Below, one piece after another: positions 1-14,000 of a DNA stretch of 64,000 bases. The stretch is from Parus major (taxonomy: Eukaryota > Chordata > Aves > Passeriformes > Paridae). Under the pieces are notes generated by a model, which was given only the letters and a program-made list of their open reading frames with translations, had not been told where the DNA came from and ran no database searches. Positions within the stretch are counted from its first letter, which is position 1. Every line of letters starts with the position of its first letter. The stretch is from positions 6,289,321-6,353,320 of the forward strand of contig NC_031770.1 in assembly GCF_001522545.3 (NCBI RefSeq), read 5' to 3'. The position numbers and the translations under genes are program-made.

Positions 1-3000
1 GACACCAGTCTTTACACTTCCACCCAAAAATTCCACTTAGGGTTGCATTTTCAGTGTCCTGCATTAGCTGTTACTGTAATTTTATATTTATCTTTATACT
101 TATTGTTAAGGTTCTGTATATCCAAAGAGAATTATTATTTGTCAATTTATCTCCCAGGAGAGATACAACCTGCATCTTACCCCAGAAGTTTTACTTTTGG
201 AACAGTTAGTGAATGAATATTCACAATCATCACAGATATTCCAACAGGGTGAGAGATTCAGTGTCACACTTGATATTATTTTGAATGAGAAGAATATGCA
301 CAAAGTCTTTGATTCTTATTATGCTCAGGAAAAAACGGGAAATGTTTTCTTAAAGTAAAGCCAACAAATGGACTATTGTTTCTCCTGTGGTTGGGTTTTG
401 TTCACAAATGTTTTCCCTCCAAATAATACCCATCTTCCGGTGTTTACATTCATGCACCAACAAAAAACACCCACTAAAGAGTTCCAAGCAGCCTTACGAG
501 GGTGGTTCTGGCCTCTTTTTGGGGGGAGGTGGTGGGAGTGCTTAAAGGGAAGCCTGTTTTGTTTGTGTCTGTGTGCACACTTGCACAGAAAAGCTTTTAA
601 ACACCACAGAATTGGCTTCTACTATGTCCATCCAAAACCCAGTTTAGCTGCTAGTTACATTTACACTAAATAAAGACCACTGGTCATGCTCATCTCATCT
701 AACAAGCTTTCACTCCATCTCTACCATCACTGCTGCACAGAATGGCCCTTGCACTCTTATTACATGGCTTAGCTAAGGTTGCCCAGGTATCCTGGCTGTG
801 CCTGCAACTGCAACATTCTCTAAATTTCTTGAATTTTAATACTGGTTTTGAGATACTTAAATTCCTGTAGTGTTTCTCATTCAGCTGCCAACCAAGTCCC
901 ACAATCATTTTTCCCCAGTCAAAATATTAATTTTGATTTCATTCAGAGTTTATACATCAAAATGTCTCAAAAAATGTATGGGGGAAAAAAATCATAAAGG
1001 CTTTACTTGTTTAAAAAACAGAATTTTAGACTGAGAGTTACAGAATAAATATTGGATTTAAGCCCCCCTAAATTCACAGTCATTCCTAAGTTTTACCATC
1101 TCCCCCACTGCATTTTTTAGAAAGTCTCCATCTTTTTATTTCAGTTGTCCCAGGCCCTGTTAAACTATAACCATAAAATATGAGTTTTACAATACCCTGT
1201 ATTTTGTAAACCTTGAAGTAACTTTTGAAAAGCCAAAAAATAAAATTAAAAATAAAACCAAAGACACTGTGGTTAAACAACAAGGCCAAGTGACTGTTAG
1301 AGGTATGAAATTACCATGCAAAAAGTTGAAGCCATGCCCAAACAAGCTCAGAACGACCACCTTTGGCACATTCAACATAAAAACATGATAAAAATAGCCA
1401 AAAATATTTAAGAAACAACTTGCTATAAGCCTTAAGAACTAATACCAAATCCCTCCTGAACAGGCAAAAGCAGGAAGCCTCCCAGCAGCCACAGGGCCAA
1501 CAGAAGGTCCAAGATGTCTTTAAATAATACACAGCCATTGAAAGAAAGCTACAGGAACTTGGAATTAATTTTAAGTACTTGTGTGGTAACATTTTCCCCC
1601 AGCCTGCTTTTTTTGTTCTAATAAGGCAGGTACTGAAAGACACTGAAGCTTCAATTGGAGGGTTTTAGAACAAAATGAATAAAAATTCAAGAATAAAGCC
1701 TATTGTGTTAGAACTGTGGTGTTTAAACTAAAACTTTTACATTTCCAAAGCAGTTTCTACAAAGGTAAACACAGAATAAAACTATCCCCAGCAAAATTTA
1801 AATATCTGGTCTTCTGAGAACAGAGTGAAATAAGCAGTTTTTAGAAGTCACCATGACCTATTAGAACAACCATATCTCCAATTTATAAAGTCCCAATATC
1901 ACAAATTGCCAGAAGCCTGGCTAATGCAGTGGAGGTGCTTTTCCCAGTCCTGTACATTTCCCTGGAGAACTGCAAACACTGGAGACAAGCCATCAAAGTG
2001 TCTGGAGCTCTGGTTCAACCCAATGTGTCCATTCCATGTGGATTTCAATGTCCCACAGCTTGTACTCTGCCTATTTTGAATTATTATTCCAAACTCTCCT
2101 CTCCCCAACCTTTACAGTCTCTAGCTGATCATCACTTCCAAGACCCAAAGACACAAACAATTTCTTAAGTATGGAATGAAAAGAGTTTACAAAACCTGAC
2201 CTTTCAAAATTGCTTGTATGCAACTGATGCCAAAGAATATCCTTTTTCCTGACTGAATGAAGAACCTGATACAACAAACTCTCAAGGCTTAAATTTCTAT
2301 TCTCAGCAATCACTAAAAAGAAGTTTAAACGTGTAAACGAGCAAAAAAGAGAAACCTTTTACTTCCCAAAGAATTATTCAGATAAAATTATTTGGTCTGA
2401 CACATAATACCAAATAATTTTGAGGATAGTTCTGATAAAGCTTTAGGGGAATTAAGAGTTTAACTTCTTATTCAAGATTTTTTTTTTAAAATTCCAAATG
2501 TGATTTGATGAGTCAGCTATTCTCTGAAGTCATGTAACAATAAACATTAAACATTACTCAATACCCACAGCAACCACAGTCTAATTTTATTCTTTTTTTC
2601 CTTCTCCCACAAAACAGAAAAAAACTCCCTGTAGAAACTATTAGATTTGTGCCAAATTTATGACTCAAAGACAAATTAAAACAAATAGACATGTGAAATT
2701 AAAACAATAAAATGTTATATTGTGAAAACCACAAAAATTTAAACTGATTGTAGACTTTTATGTACATATTTTAAATACATTTACATACAGGTGTAAATGT
2801 CAGAACATAAAATGGAATATGAAATTACTGTGCACATACACAGTTTTTATTTATACGTAACATGCAAGCTGCATTTGTTGCTGATTTTTAAAAAATAAAT
2901 ATCCACACAAAACCCATTTGGAAACCTGCAAAGGGGACACAAACACAATTACAAATACAGTTTAGTCTAAGTCTAGTTACATCAAGGGACAGTGGTGATA

Positions 3001-4970
3001 TTCTATTAAGAAGCACTGTCCATCCTGGAGCTTTCTAAATCAAGGCATCTCCATGAGTTCAGACAGTATATTTATTTCTAAGTATTTTACAATGATGTAT
3101 CTTAATGCATTATTCTCTTCCTTGGCCATGGCACTTTCACCTGAATATTTACAGATGTTTATGCCCCCATTCCCATCTCCCCGATCCAGTCAAGCTCTAA
3201 GTTTCATTCTTTCAACTTTTCCTACAACTTAGTTTCCCATCCCTTTGCTCCTTAATTAAATTCATGGTTCACATCATTGGATGTTCATATTTTAAAAAAG
3301 AGTCAGGCAGTAATATATTTTAGAACTGCACTAAACATAAAGTACATTATAAAATAAAACATTATGAGCTTCTGAAATGGAAAAAAGAATGGTATTGATT
3401 ACAGAAGAGCTCTCACTTCCTGTAAACATTTCTATCTCCCTTTCTCTCACAGACATACACACACTTACTTTAAAGGAAAAGCAGAAACAAGAGTTTAATT
3501 AAACACCACTAGTCTGAATTTCAAATCCATGAATGAACAGATGGCCACGCTTCACAGCCCACCAGCAGGCCACTCCAATTGACTGGGACTGGGATCAGGG
3601 TAATGTCATGGAAGCTAGAAGTTTTGAACCAAACAAATATCCATCTCTGTGTGTTTGTGACAGTTCTAAGTAGCATAACAATGAAGTATTTAGCACTATA
3701 CAAAAGTGGAACCAGCAAAAAGAAGGCTTCTATTTCAGGCAATCATTAAATTTAGTCATCTCCTTTGAGTGCACCAGGATGCTTGTCAGTACTCACACAG
3801 ATTTTAAATTCAGCTGACTTTGCAAACAACAGCTTTAAAGAACTAAATAAAGTTGTCCACTTCTGTTTTTACACAAACAATCTCTAATATTGGACTTGTG
3901 CTCACTAATTAATATGGTCCCAAATATTTAAATATATTTGGTTACATCAGTAAGCATTGATTAAACCAAAATCAATACAATGTCCCTTGAATAAAAATGT
4001 CTTCTGACCCTCCTGCGTTCAGTAGAACCATCCCCTGAGAAGGTACCAAAAAGGACATCTCCTTTTACTGACATTAAACTTAAGGGTGAACATCTAAATA
4101 AATTTTCAACAGTGTAAGGCAGATGTGAATACAAGGGAAATAAAAGCAAGACAGGATATTCCTGATGCTCCTCAGCTTCTATCAAATTTTAATTCTGCAG
4201 CCTGTCAGTTTGCTCTCCCCACTGCTTTTGTAGCAGGACTCTAACTCTGCACTGCCCATGGGATAAAGCTGACATCACCCAAATCTGAACTCTGCAGATT
4301 TTCTTCATCTCTTCCTGTGCTGAATGCTGGTAACTCTGACCACTGAGCAGTGGGCAATACCATAAATTTTGCAACCTGACATAAGCACTTATGAAAATTG
4401 CTGAATAAATATTTTCTGATACACTTACTCCAGTGTTTTCATTTTGCTTCTTCCCTTTCCTTTCAGAAGGAAAAGAGAGATGAAGGAAAAGTCATTTAAA
4501 TACTCCTCTGAAATGCTAATTAAATATTTTTGAGGAAAATACACTGCATGTAGCATTTTTATATCCAAAGGACCCTCTGATTATCTTAGTCCTTTACACA
4601 AGGCTTCCATTCCCAGAGGTATTCTGCATTTAATACAATACTGGGCTAATAAGCACTTCTTCTTACTAGGAGGTTAAAAGACAGGTTCCTTAATACTTAA
4701 CAAATACAGCATGTCCTTTCAGTGCAATACAAAACAGGATAAAATTCCCATGGCTGCTAATTAAGTAAAAAGGGCAACATAAGCAACCAGCAAGAGATCA
4801 ATTCATGGATTTAAAGACAATGCTGACACACACACAGACACACCTATATATGCAAATAAATGATACAAATTTAGAACATAGTCTGGAAACGCTGCTGGTA
4901 TTTTAAATTTGAAAACTAATTACAGAGAAAGATAGCAACTTCATTAAGTATTTATAAAAGTAGTAAATAC
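1..4970 (-). other. TASP1: TASP1 intron 9 (partial), no exon seen
   Basis: AT-rich sequence following the exon 9 donor. I searched it for residues expected after STSG (CGEHLVRTILA, LETMQNKF, VIVLRSCRC) and found none. Only simple features are visible, such as a short CA-rich run near 4,826. Confidence 0.7.
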
Positions 4971-5049
4971 CTGAAGTACTCACAGCAGTGGAATAAGGGT
5001 TATGAGCTCCTGTATTTTCAGCCCAGCAGCCACAACCATAAAGAGCTGC
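4971..5049 (-). CDS. TASP1: TASP1 coding exon 9 (residues 266-291 plus first base of 292)
   Basis: Reads [20 protein letters not shown] then TAVSTS and a split Gly codon. 79 bases; acceptor TTCCTTAG, donor GTATTTAC. The next exon (human continues GCGEHLVRTILA) was not found in 1-4970, so it should lie left of the window. Confidence 0.96.
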
Positions 5050-8000
5050 CTAAGGAAAGAAGCACATTGTTCATAAATTTTAAGTGTATGACAGTTTTGG
5101 TTTATTCCCTTTCCTTTAAAAAAAGAGGAAAATATAAAAACAACCTCAAACCAACAACAATAACAAAAGAAGAAACCCAAGAAAAATCCAAGTGCTACAT
5201 CCTCTTAAAGTTCTTGAGATCAAAGTGTTAGACATAGATACAGTATTCTAGCCTAGCTTAACAGAAAATGAGGGTAGAGATAACCCTGTTCATATAAAGT
5301 CTCTTTTAGTTTGCTATTCAAAAAACAGACAAAAAAAAATCTTAAATACATTTCAAAAGAGAACTGCTTTTTGGACAGTGGAAAATGTCCACCAAAAATA
5401 CAGCTGTACAGCAATGGAGTATAAAATTTCTGATGCACCTCAAAAGTCCCTAACAACAACAAGGTGACACATCACAAATATATTATTATTATTAACATTA
5501 ATAATAGAACTATACATAATTTATAAACATAATCATAATTATATATAACACATCATAAATACCTGATACGTTCTTTTATTACTTTTGTCACTTCTTCCAA
5601 TTCACAAGATCATTTAAAAATTAATTAGGGCAGCTTCCCTAAATATTGAGAGAAATCTTATTTTAAGACTCTATGCATGGAAGAGACCATTTGTGGTATA
5701 AAGAAGGAATTTAAGCCCAAGAAATTAACTTACTGATATCTCTGTCAAAAGGTTACTAACTACAGAGCATCTTACTATCACTATTTTATTACACAGATGG
5801 AGGACACTAAAAATAACACTTGCATATCAACACAGTGAAAATGCCTTCAGGATTTAACAGGAAGAACAGAAGTTTGCTGTCACAGCTCTTGCTTGACACC
5901 CCACCTGTTTGTGACACTGAACAATCATTCCTAACTAAACAAAAAATGTACAGTGATCACCTGACCAACTCTTCCAGGATGCTTCAGTGCTAAACCTCCA
6001 CTGGAGACAGCAGCAGCGACATTTCCTTCTTGATCAACAACAACTGCACCAACTGTATCCAATGTTCCTGAGTCGTTCTCCTGCAGGACACACAAACACA
6101 AAACAAAACCTAGCAAAATCAGCATATTAAAGTCAGATCATACTCCTTAGGAGTGTGTGAGAGGCCTAGCAAGAAAATGGATTTGTTATCATGCACTTGT
6201 ATCCACTGTCATAAATCTTTCCAAAATGCTGTTTTGCCTCAGACAGGACCTTAATGAAACTTCTGCAGTAACAAGAAGGTAACAAACATCTCAGAACTCA
6301 TCCAATGCTTAGATCACCTGCTTTTACTCACAAAAGTGCCAGAAGTCATGATTTCTCAGTGGTTGCCACTTGTCCACTAAGAAATGCTTCAGCAACTGAT
6401 GCCACATCAAAAGGCCTTTCCTAAAAGGCTCAAGAAAGCATTTTCAGACTCTGATCTTTAAAGATGTGTGATTTTAAAAAATGAAATTAAAAAAAAACAA
6501 AAACAAACAAACAAAAAGCCACAACAAAAACATCAACACCCCAACTTGAAAAAAATACAAAGCACCACCAAAAAAAAAAAAAAAACAGCTGTTCATCATG
6601 TAAAGAGAAAAATACTGATATTTTGAGCAAGACAATAAATAGAAGACTCAAGAAAAAAAATCTACCCTAGGACAGACTCTTTCGCCAGACTTGTTCTCAG
6701 TTCAGGAATCTTTATTGAGTGAAATAATTTTACCCTTTGCTCCCTGTTACTAGAGGGAAACTAAAAGTGTCCTTACTTCCATGACTTCTAAGGTAGATTT
6801 ACTCCCCCCAGGATCAGGGGTCTGTCTTTATATCCTTCTCCCATTCCTCAACACACCACACCAAGTCCCTCTTAGAGAAGAAGCAGTTTTCCCCTCTCTG
6901 CCTAGGCTCGCCCTAAATTCTCCTCTCTGCAGAACCCAGGGCAAGGCACTCAGACTTCATGCTCCACCACACACACAGCATGCAGTGTACAGAAAATAAA
7001 ACAAATAAACTAAACTGGTTCATCATCCATCACATACTCCAGACATGCACATTGCTGCTGCACAAGTTTCAAGCCTCTTACATAGGCTTACCCAGTGAAA
7101 TAACGCCAAAGGTTACTAAGTTTTTCATACAAATGTGAATTTTCCAGACTAGAATTCAGAGGGAGGAATTAAAAAAAAACAAAATAAAAACACCTAACTA
7201 TTCAACTTCAAATTATCAATCACCACCACCAATTAAAATTTCCTTGGGCATACTATGTCATTTATCAAGCATGGCCTCTAGTACTGCAATAATGATGATA
7301 CTCTGGCCACACTTAATTGAAGAGAAAATGCTTTGGGTCAATTCCATGTCAGTCTCAAAAGGAAAAATATGCAGTGCAGCACTACCATGTTCTATAGTAC
7401 TTTTCAAGCAACTGAAACTCCTAGGCAGGAGTTTCATCCATGGTTTTCAACCTGAGAAACAGTAAGTTTCTTCTCTGCACCTACACCTAGATCTTCCCCA
7501 CCAAGTTCTGCACTCAAATGCTGGCACTGACCATATTCAATATTAAAACAAATGGACGGATGTCCCAACAATAAAGCAGAGTAACTGCTTAAAGATAGAG
7601 AGGGGTAAAAAGTTAGAGGTCCAAGGTTTCAGCTGGCACTGGGAAGAAGAGTCAGTTGAAAAACAGAGGAAGGAAGGATTAGGGATCACGGAGGGGAAGA
7701 AAAGTAGAAACAAAAAGAGTTTTGATGGCGGGAACAAAGGGGCTAAGAAAAGAGCCAGCTCCTTTCCAAGTTCTAAAGATGAAAGAAAATTAAGGAACCC
7801 TTTTTTAACATCTCATGTGCAAATGTATTTGCCAACTCCCAGGACTCCCAGACACACCCTGAGCTAATACTAATGCAGCTCAAACAATACTCTTCAGTGG
7901 ATTGAAAAGACCTTAAGCAGCAGAGCAGGCTGCTCATGGGATGTGCACATTCCCATCCTTAGAGGTTTCCAAGACCAGACTGGACAAAGCTGTTCCCAAC

Positions 8001-11000
8001 ACCAATTCTCTTACAATTTCCATGTGGAGAAGAACTACTACGATAAAGGTGCTGCTGTCTACCCTCTGCCCCCTTTTATCAAAGGAAATTATACCCATAA
8101 CAAAAAACTCAATTAATAGACAACTACAGATATAAAAACCAAGCCTGTCAAAGTTAGTTTAAAGGAGGCAACCTCAAGGCTGGAAATCTTTTCTAAGGGA
8201 AGCATTGCTGAGGGAAGGTTGAGTTGGCCCACACAACCTTCTGAAGGAAAACTGTATCACTGAAGCAAAGGAATTCTGTATTTTTCCTCTCAGTAATACA
8301 GGTTTGGTGTCGAGGGGACCGGCTTGTAATCAAAAATCAAGTCACTGATATATGGGTGATGCTGTATGCATCCTTATTCAGCAAACTCAAAATCAGTGAT
8401 GACCAGTTCTATTCCACATCCAATGGGAAAAACACATTGTCAGTATCTTCTATGCATGGGAACTGTACTGGCAACCCTATGACTTCTGGACCAGTAAATA
8501 AAGAGCTCATCACAATTTAACAAAGGAACTTCCTGTCAATCTCCCTTCAGGAAAGCATCGTGGTCCTGAGGAGTCACTGCTAGACTGCCCCTGCTGAGAA
8601 GACTTCCAGTGTCACACATTTCATCTCCTCAAATCACATGAATGTTGAAAAGCAAGAGGATCCTCTCATGCTAGTGTCAGGATAATAATAACAAGTATGA
8701 TAAATACTACAGTTCACAAAGTCCAAAATAAGACCAAACTTTATACAGATCCAATAAGGACTAAACAAGATTCAGCTTGTTTGTCCTATCTTTCTATTGA
8801 TTGATTGATTGGGCTACTTAAATTTTAAAATTTTGCAGGTTCCAAAGGAAACCTGGTGATATGTGCTACCAAATACTGTATCTGACTTCAGCTAGTAAAT
8901 TATACTTGTCCACTGCAAAAGCACTTTGGGGGTTTTAACAATGTAGTATTGCAACCTATAGATAAGCTATTATGTAGTTAATATTTTGCATGGAAACAAC
9001 TGAAAGTGAGCATTATAAGTCAGACCTCACATTAATTACTTAATTTGCACCTTGCAGCAGGAAATTAATTCGTTAAACCATGGTCCATATATTCAAATTT
9101 TGCTAAGAACATGCACACAAAACAGGATGATGCTCGTCTGCATAAATGCAGAGCTCTATCAGCATTTTTAAAAACCCCTCCTTCCCTCCTGCACATGAAA
9201 AAATTGTAAATATTCATCACCATAAACCCCTAAGGAAGCAATTAGCATATTAGGAGAGCTCTACCCAGTTCCCACTGAAAGATTCTACACACAAGGACTT
9301 TTCCTTCTCCACTTGAGAGTTTTGAAATGCCATGAAAAGTAATTACCACTAAAATTCATCTCTGAGTATAACTAACAAAATACAAAATAAATCAGATTGA
9401 AGCAATTAACATTTATTATTAGCTACCTAATTATACAAAGCTTGATGAACAATCCCAGCCTTCCCAGTTTAACAGTTGTTTGGTGTGTAAAAAAGAACAT
9501 TTTGTTTGACCTTTATCTGCAAAATGAGAAAATTATTCCATACTGTATTTCCACAGATAAGTTCCATTGTTTTGTTTTGGCTTTAACAAGAATAGGTGAG
9601 AGTTATTTAGTTGGTTTTTTTCCCCCATATTAAAAGGATTTTGAAGCACACTTTTGAAAACTATAAGGTATCATCAAAGACCACTTCCACACAAATGTGG
9701 GATGGAACATTTATTTCATTTTTAAGGAAATTTCCAAACTGCAAGACTAAATAAAATAGACACTAGATTGCCATAATTGACTGCTACACTTACAATTACC
9801 TGCACATAGACAAAAGAATTTTCTAAATATGTTCATTCTTAATACAATAACTGAAGAACATGGAACTGTTGATTCCACACATATAACTCCAACTGGTGTA
9901 CATATATGTAAGTACCTATGTTACATTAGATAAAAACCAAGCCAGTTTTAATAAAACTCAATCTAAATAATTTAATTTAAGGAGTTAAATAACAAGACTA
10001 TAAAATACTAACTTACAAACACTAATCTGTCCCAAAAAAATCATGTGTCCTGGGGGTTCTTAGTGTCACTTAATCAAATCAAGAAGAGGACAACTTTTTA
10101 CAAATATTCTGAGATCGCTTACAAAAGTTTGTAATAGCAAAAGACAAATTAAAATTAGGGCTTCTAGCCAAACTCTGCTATTTTCATTGACAATTTCCTC
10201 TGGTAAAAGACAGACTAACAGTAAGCAGCAAATATTTACTTCTGCTACTTACTGGTGCTTGAGGGGAGAACTTGAGAATGGCATCTGGCTGAATGAACAC
10301 ATCACAGTCGCCCCCCAAGAGAATTTTTAGTTAATTTTTGTTTGTGTATGAATTCTTTCTTAGCTATGCAAATCAGTAAGACTCTACTACTTAAAAAAGA
10401 CTGAAATTTTACACCTTCAAAATCTGATGAAGTTACAAATGGATCTTCCTATATGCAAATGCATAACCCTCTGCAAATCCTGCATTGGGTGAACAATGAA
10501 AAATACAACAGAAACCTCCATTTATCAGGAAATAAAACTCCTTTAGTAACTTACATTGTCAAGTTTTTCCATACAAACTTGGACAAACTTAAACTGCCTC
10601 ATTCTTTCTAAGGCTGGTATACTTACAGTTTTATTGCAAACTGATTTTTAAGCCTGCATTTTTCTTTTTAGCTGGTGACATTCATCAGTAGCTCAAACTT
10701 CCAAGTAATTTCAGTCTGTTTTGGTCTGCAATACTGTCTCTTCACACTGTCCTATTAGTTTTGATCCCATTTAACTCCACCTTTGTTAACATCCTTTCTA
10801 CCTTGCTCTCCCCACAGCCTGCAGCACTGGTAACAGAGGCACACAAGCTCAGCTGCAGCACAGAGTTCAAGTGGGTGAGTCAAACCAGGTAAGACAACTC
10901 TGAAGTCCTGCTGAAAGAAAGGAAGCACATCTGTGCAGAGAAGCACAGCTGATAAAAAAGTTACATGAGTATTTATCAATTAAAATAACTTTGACAAGAA

Positions 11001-14000
11001 GATTAGCTTGTAATTACTTAAGTATTTAAATGGTTTTAAAACAGTTATTTTAAAACCTTTTATGAGAGCACAGCTCTCACAGCATGAGTTTTAGGGCAAC
11101 AAATCACACACTTTGACCCTGCTAAATGACCCTTTTATACTAACTAGTTTGGAAAGATATATTCTACATGTTTTTCTTTTAGAATTTGATTTTCCATTTC
11201 ATTTTGAAAAGCTACTTTGAAAACCTTACTTCCTGTAAGGCAGCAATTATCCTACACTGTGGATAGCACGAGAATTCCGTACTGAGAGCACAGGTTGGTT
11301 TTCCATCCCTGCTCCACGGACAGGATGTGCCCAGACAGCTGACAAAACGTGTTGTTACTGGATTACTCACCAGGGAGAAGAGCTCTATCTCATCACCTCC
11401 TTTACCTACCACCACTGGCCTCTGGGAATCTCCCACAAGCGCTGCACAGGACTCTGGAGCCCTTGAAATTTCAAATTGCAGGTCGGTAAGCTCATGCACT
11501 GGCATATGTTTCAAGCATTGACTTGCCCCTTATTATGTGAACAGCAATACTGCTCAGGGACCCCTCCTCTCTCAGTTTCACAAGGAGGTAACTGAAGTCC
11601 TGTGAAAGGGAAAAGTTCCAAAATGAACAACTAACTTCCACGGCTCCCCCATCCTTAATTTCCTCACAGGTTTTAGCTCCTTGAAAAAAGAGAAATTAAC
11701 ACCCTGCTAGAGAAAACATCTTACCTAAGAACACAGGTGTAAACTGCCTAATTTGTCACTGTTTGCATTTGCAGACTATAGAGAATACACTTTTGCTAAC
11801 CATTCTCTGGGATTGATTCCTTATTTATATCAACACATGTCATCTACTCAGTAGTCAGACAGCTCAGCAAAGCAAAGAGAAATGGCCAATCTGAAGGCCC
11901 ACAGGCCTCAGATAAAGCACAGGCATTTAATTTAATAACCTGTATTTTGATATTCAACATGAAACACAAACAGTGTGAATGACATTCTCATAGGTTAACA
12001 AAGCTCTACATTTAAGCTAAGAATGGGGGGAACAGAGGGAATCCTGGTAGTTTTGTAGCACAAGTAATATGGGCCAGGTCAATGCCAGATGCATGCACAG
12101 ATGCACATTTTACCTACCTGAAATTTCAAATTTCACCAATTCCAGTTCCATAATGCAGTGTGCTCAGGTAACATTATAAAGTGGGAAACAGTGACAGAGA
12201 TCCCAAGCTAAAGAAAACGTTTTGGTAAACAATTATCTGTTTGTATTTACATTTGTTATATTTCCAGTTCAAAAGGAACAAAATATTTTCCTTAGCACAA
12301 GCAATACAAAGTGATGGTTTGGTTTTCAAATAGCAAGGCAGAAAGTTTTAACTGCACTAAGTTTTCATTATATCATCTAAACATTAAGATGAACAGGGAG
12401 AACAGGCTTCAGAGGGTGTATCAGTCTTACCATACAAGACATGAAATTTATTAGCAATCAGCTGTAAGTTTAGGATGACACAAGAATTCGAAACAAGAGC
12501 TAACCTTTTCATTTGATTGTCTTCTTTTCTTTAGTTGAATGAGATCTGTTTCCACCTTTTCGGCCAGCTCCAGCTTCCTCTTGTTCCTCTTAAAAGCTGC
12601 TAAACTAAACCCTATAAAAATAGTTCAAAAGCATGTAACTAAGTAAAATTTACTTATTTTAAGCAAATAAGTTGACATTTTGAAGGACACATCCCCCACT
12701 TCTTTACTGATGCAGAAAGCATCAATAAAAAGCCAAAAGCTATGTATTCAAGTTTCAGTACAAGATGTTCACATCTTTTCCTAAGTTAAAAAGTTCTACT
12801 ATTCTTCACCAACAGTGATGAGTAAATATCTGGCTGAAACACAGCATGAACACACAGAAGCTGGTGTAAATATCTTTGGCAAAGAAGCAGCACTGCACAG
12901 AAGAGAACAGAGTAAGTGGCTTGTGTTAAAATTGTTTTTGACTGCTGACAAGTAAATAGATACCATGTGAGCTCATTCTGATAGCCATAAAATTAGGCTA
13001 CTATTTTATTACCTTAATCACATATCTGTATGTTTACCCCTATATTTAAAGCCACACACAAGTCTAGCAGTAGTTTATGCTCCATAATCCAACACAGTCT
13101 AAAGACCACCTAGGTCTCAAGAAGACAAACATCTCCTTTCCACATCTAAGCCCCACATTCAGAAAGGAAGTGCTCTCTAAAGTGGACTAAAAAATAAAAT
13201 TGTTATGCTTAAGAGACCAAAATGACATGTTCCCATTTTAGAAGTTTCAGTTCATGAACAAATTGCAGATATCGACATATTTAGTTTAAATTAGTTCTGA
13301 CTCAATATCATCCCCAGGCTGTTTTAACATCCTCTGTAAAATGTAAAGAGTTGGGGAGAAAATGTCTTTTGTCACTTGTTTAACCACACCAAATCAAGCT
13401 ATTGGGAGAACAGAGCAATTTGAATCTTTTACTTACACAAGTTAGTCACAAGTTCAATGGAAACTAAAAAGCACAGGTTTTTCTATAAACTTCAAAAAAT
13501 GTCATTTTAAATGAAATTCTGAATATAGCTACATCACTGTTATTCAGAAGACTGGAACAGCTGCATGAAGTCTAGTAATGAACTCAGTATTGCTGAGCCA
13601 ATGGAATCCAGAGCTTTCACTTACAATTCTCACAAAGCACACAGACAGTGAGCATTTTACTTTGAAACTTTTCCACACAGGTGTCAAATTCACCTAGTGA
13701 ACTCTCTTTTAATCACGTTTTTAAGTATATAAAACTAGACCTTAATGTACACAGTTAGTTTTTCAAGTATATAACTCAAAAAGTAGTGAGAAAACCAACA
13801 TTTCTTTCCAAAAACCTAATGAATACCAGTTTTTAAAATGCAAACTCATATAATCTGCCATCACCGAAAAAAGAATTCATTCTCTATACAGAGTTGATTA
13901 ATGCAGCTACTTAGGACAACACATTTCTGTTTGAAATGAGGACAAAGAGGTAAAACCTGAATACTTGATTGGGGGAGCAGGCAAAGAATCATTTTAGTCA

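Larger units (their letters stand above)
6081..12504 (-). other. TASP1: TASP1 intron 7
   Basis: 6.4 kb intron. It holds an LTR at about 6,660-6,990 in the same transcriptional orientation as TASP1, an A-rich stretch near 6,490-6,590, a CR1-like scrap at about 7,930-8,005, and two coding-like islands at 10,257-10,330 and 11,212-11,514 (see findings). Confidence 0.85.

Noticed and set aside
368..673. 101-codon plus-strand frame
   Set aside because: No recognisable motif, poor composition for a protein, and it lies in TASP1 intronic DNA opposite the gene strand.
3521..3742. Minus-strand frame containing LLVPLLYS, with GGL*SVAI in another frame nearby, considered as the TASP1 terminal exon
   Set aside because: The resemblance to LLVEFLWS and GQSVAI is a few residues only, in different frames with stops. 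The preceding C-terminal exon is absent, and all real TASP1 exons here are far better conserved.
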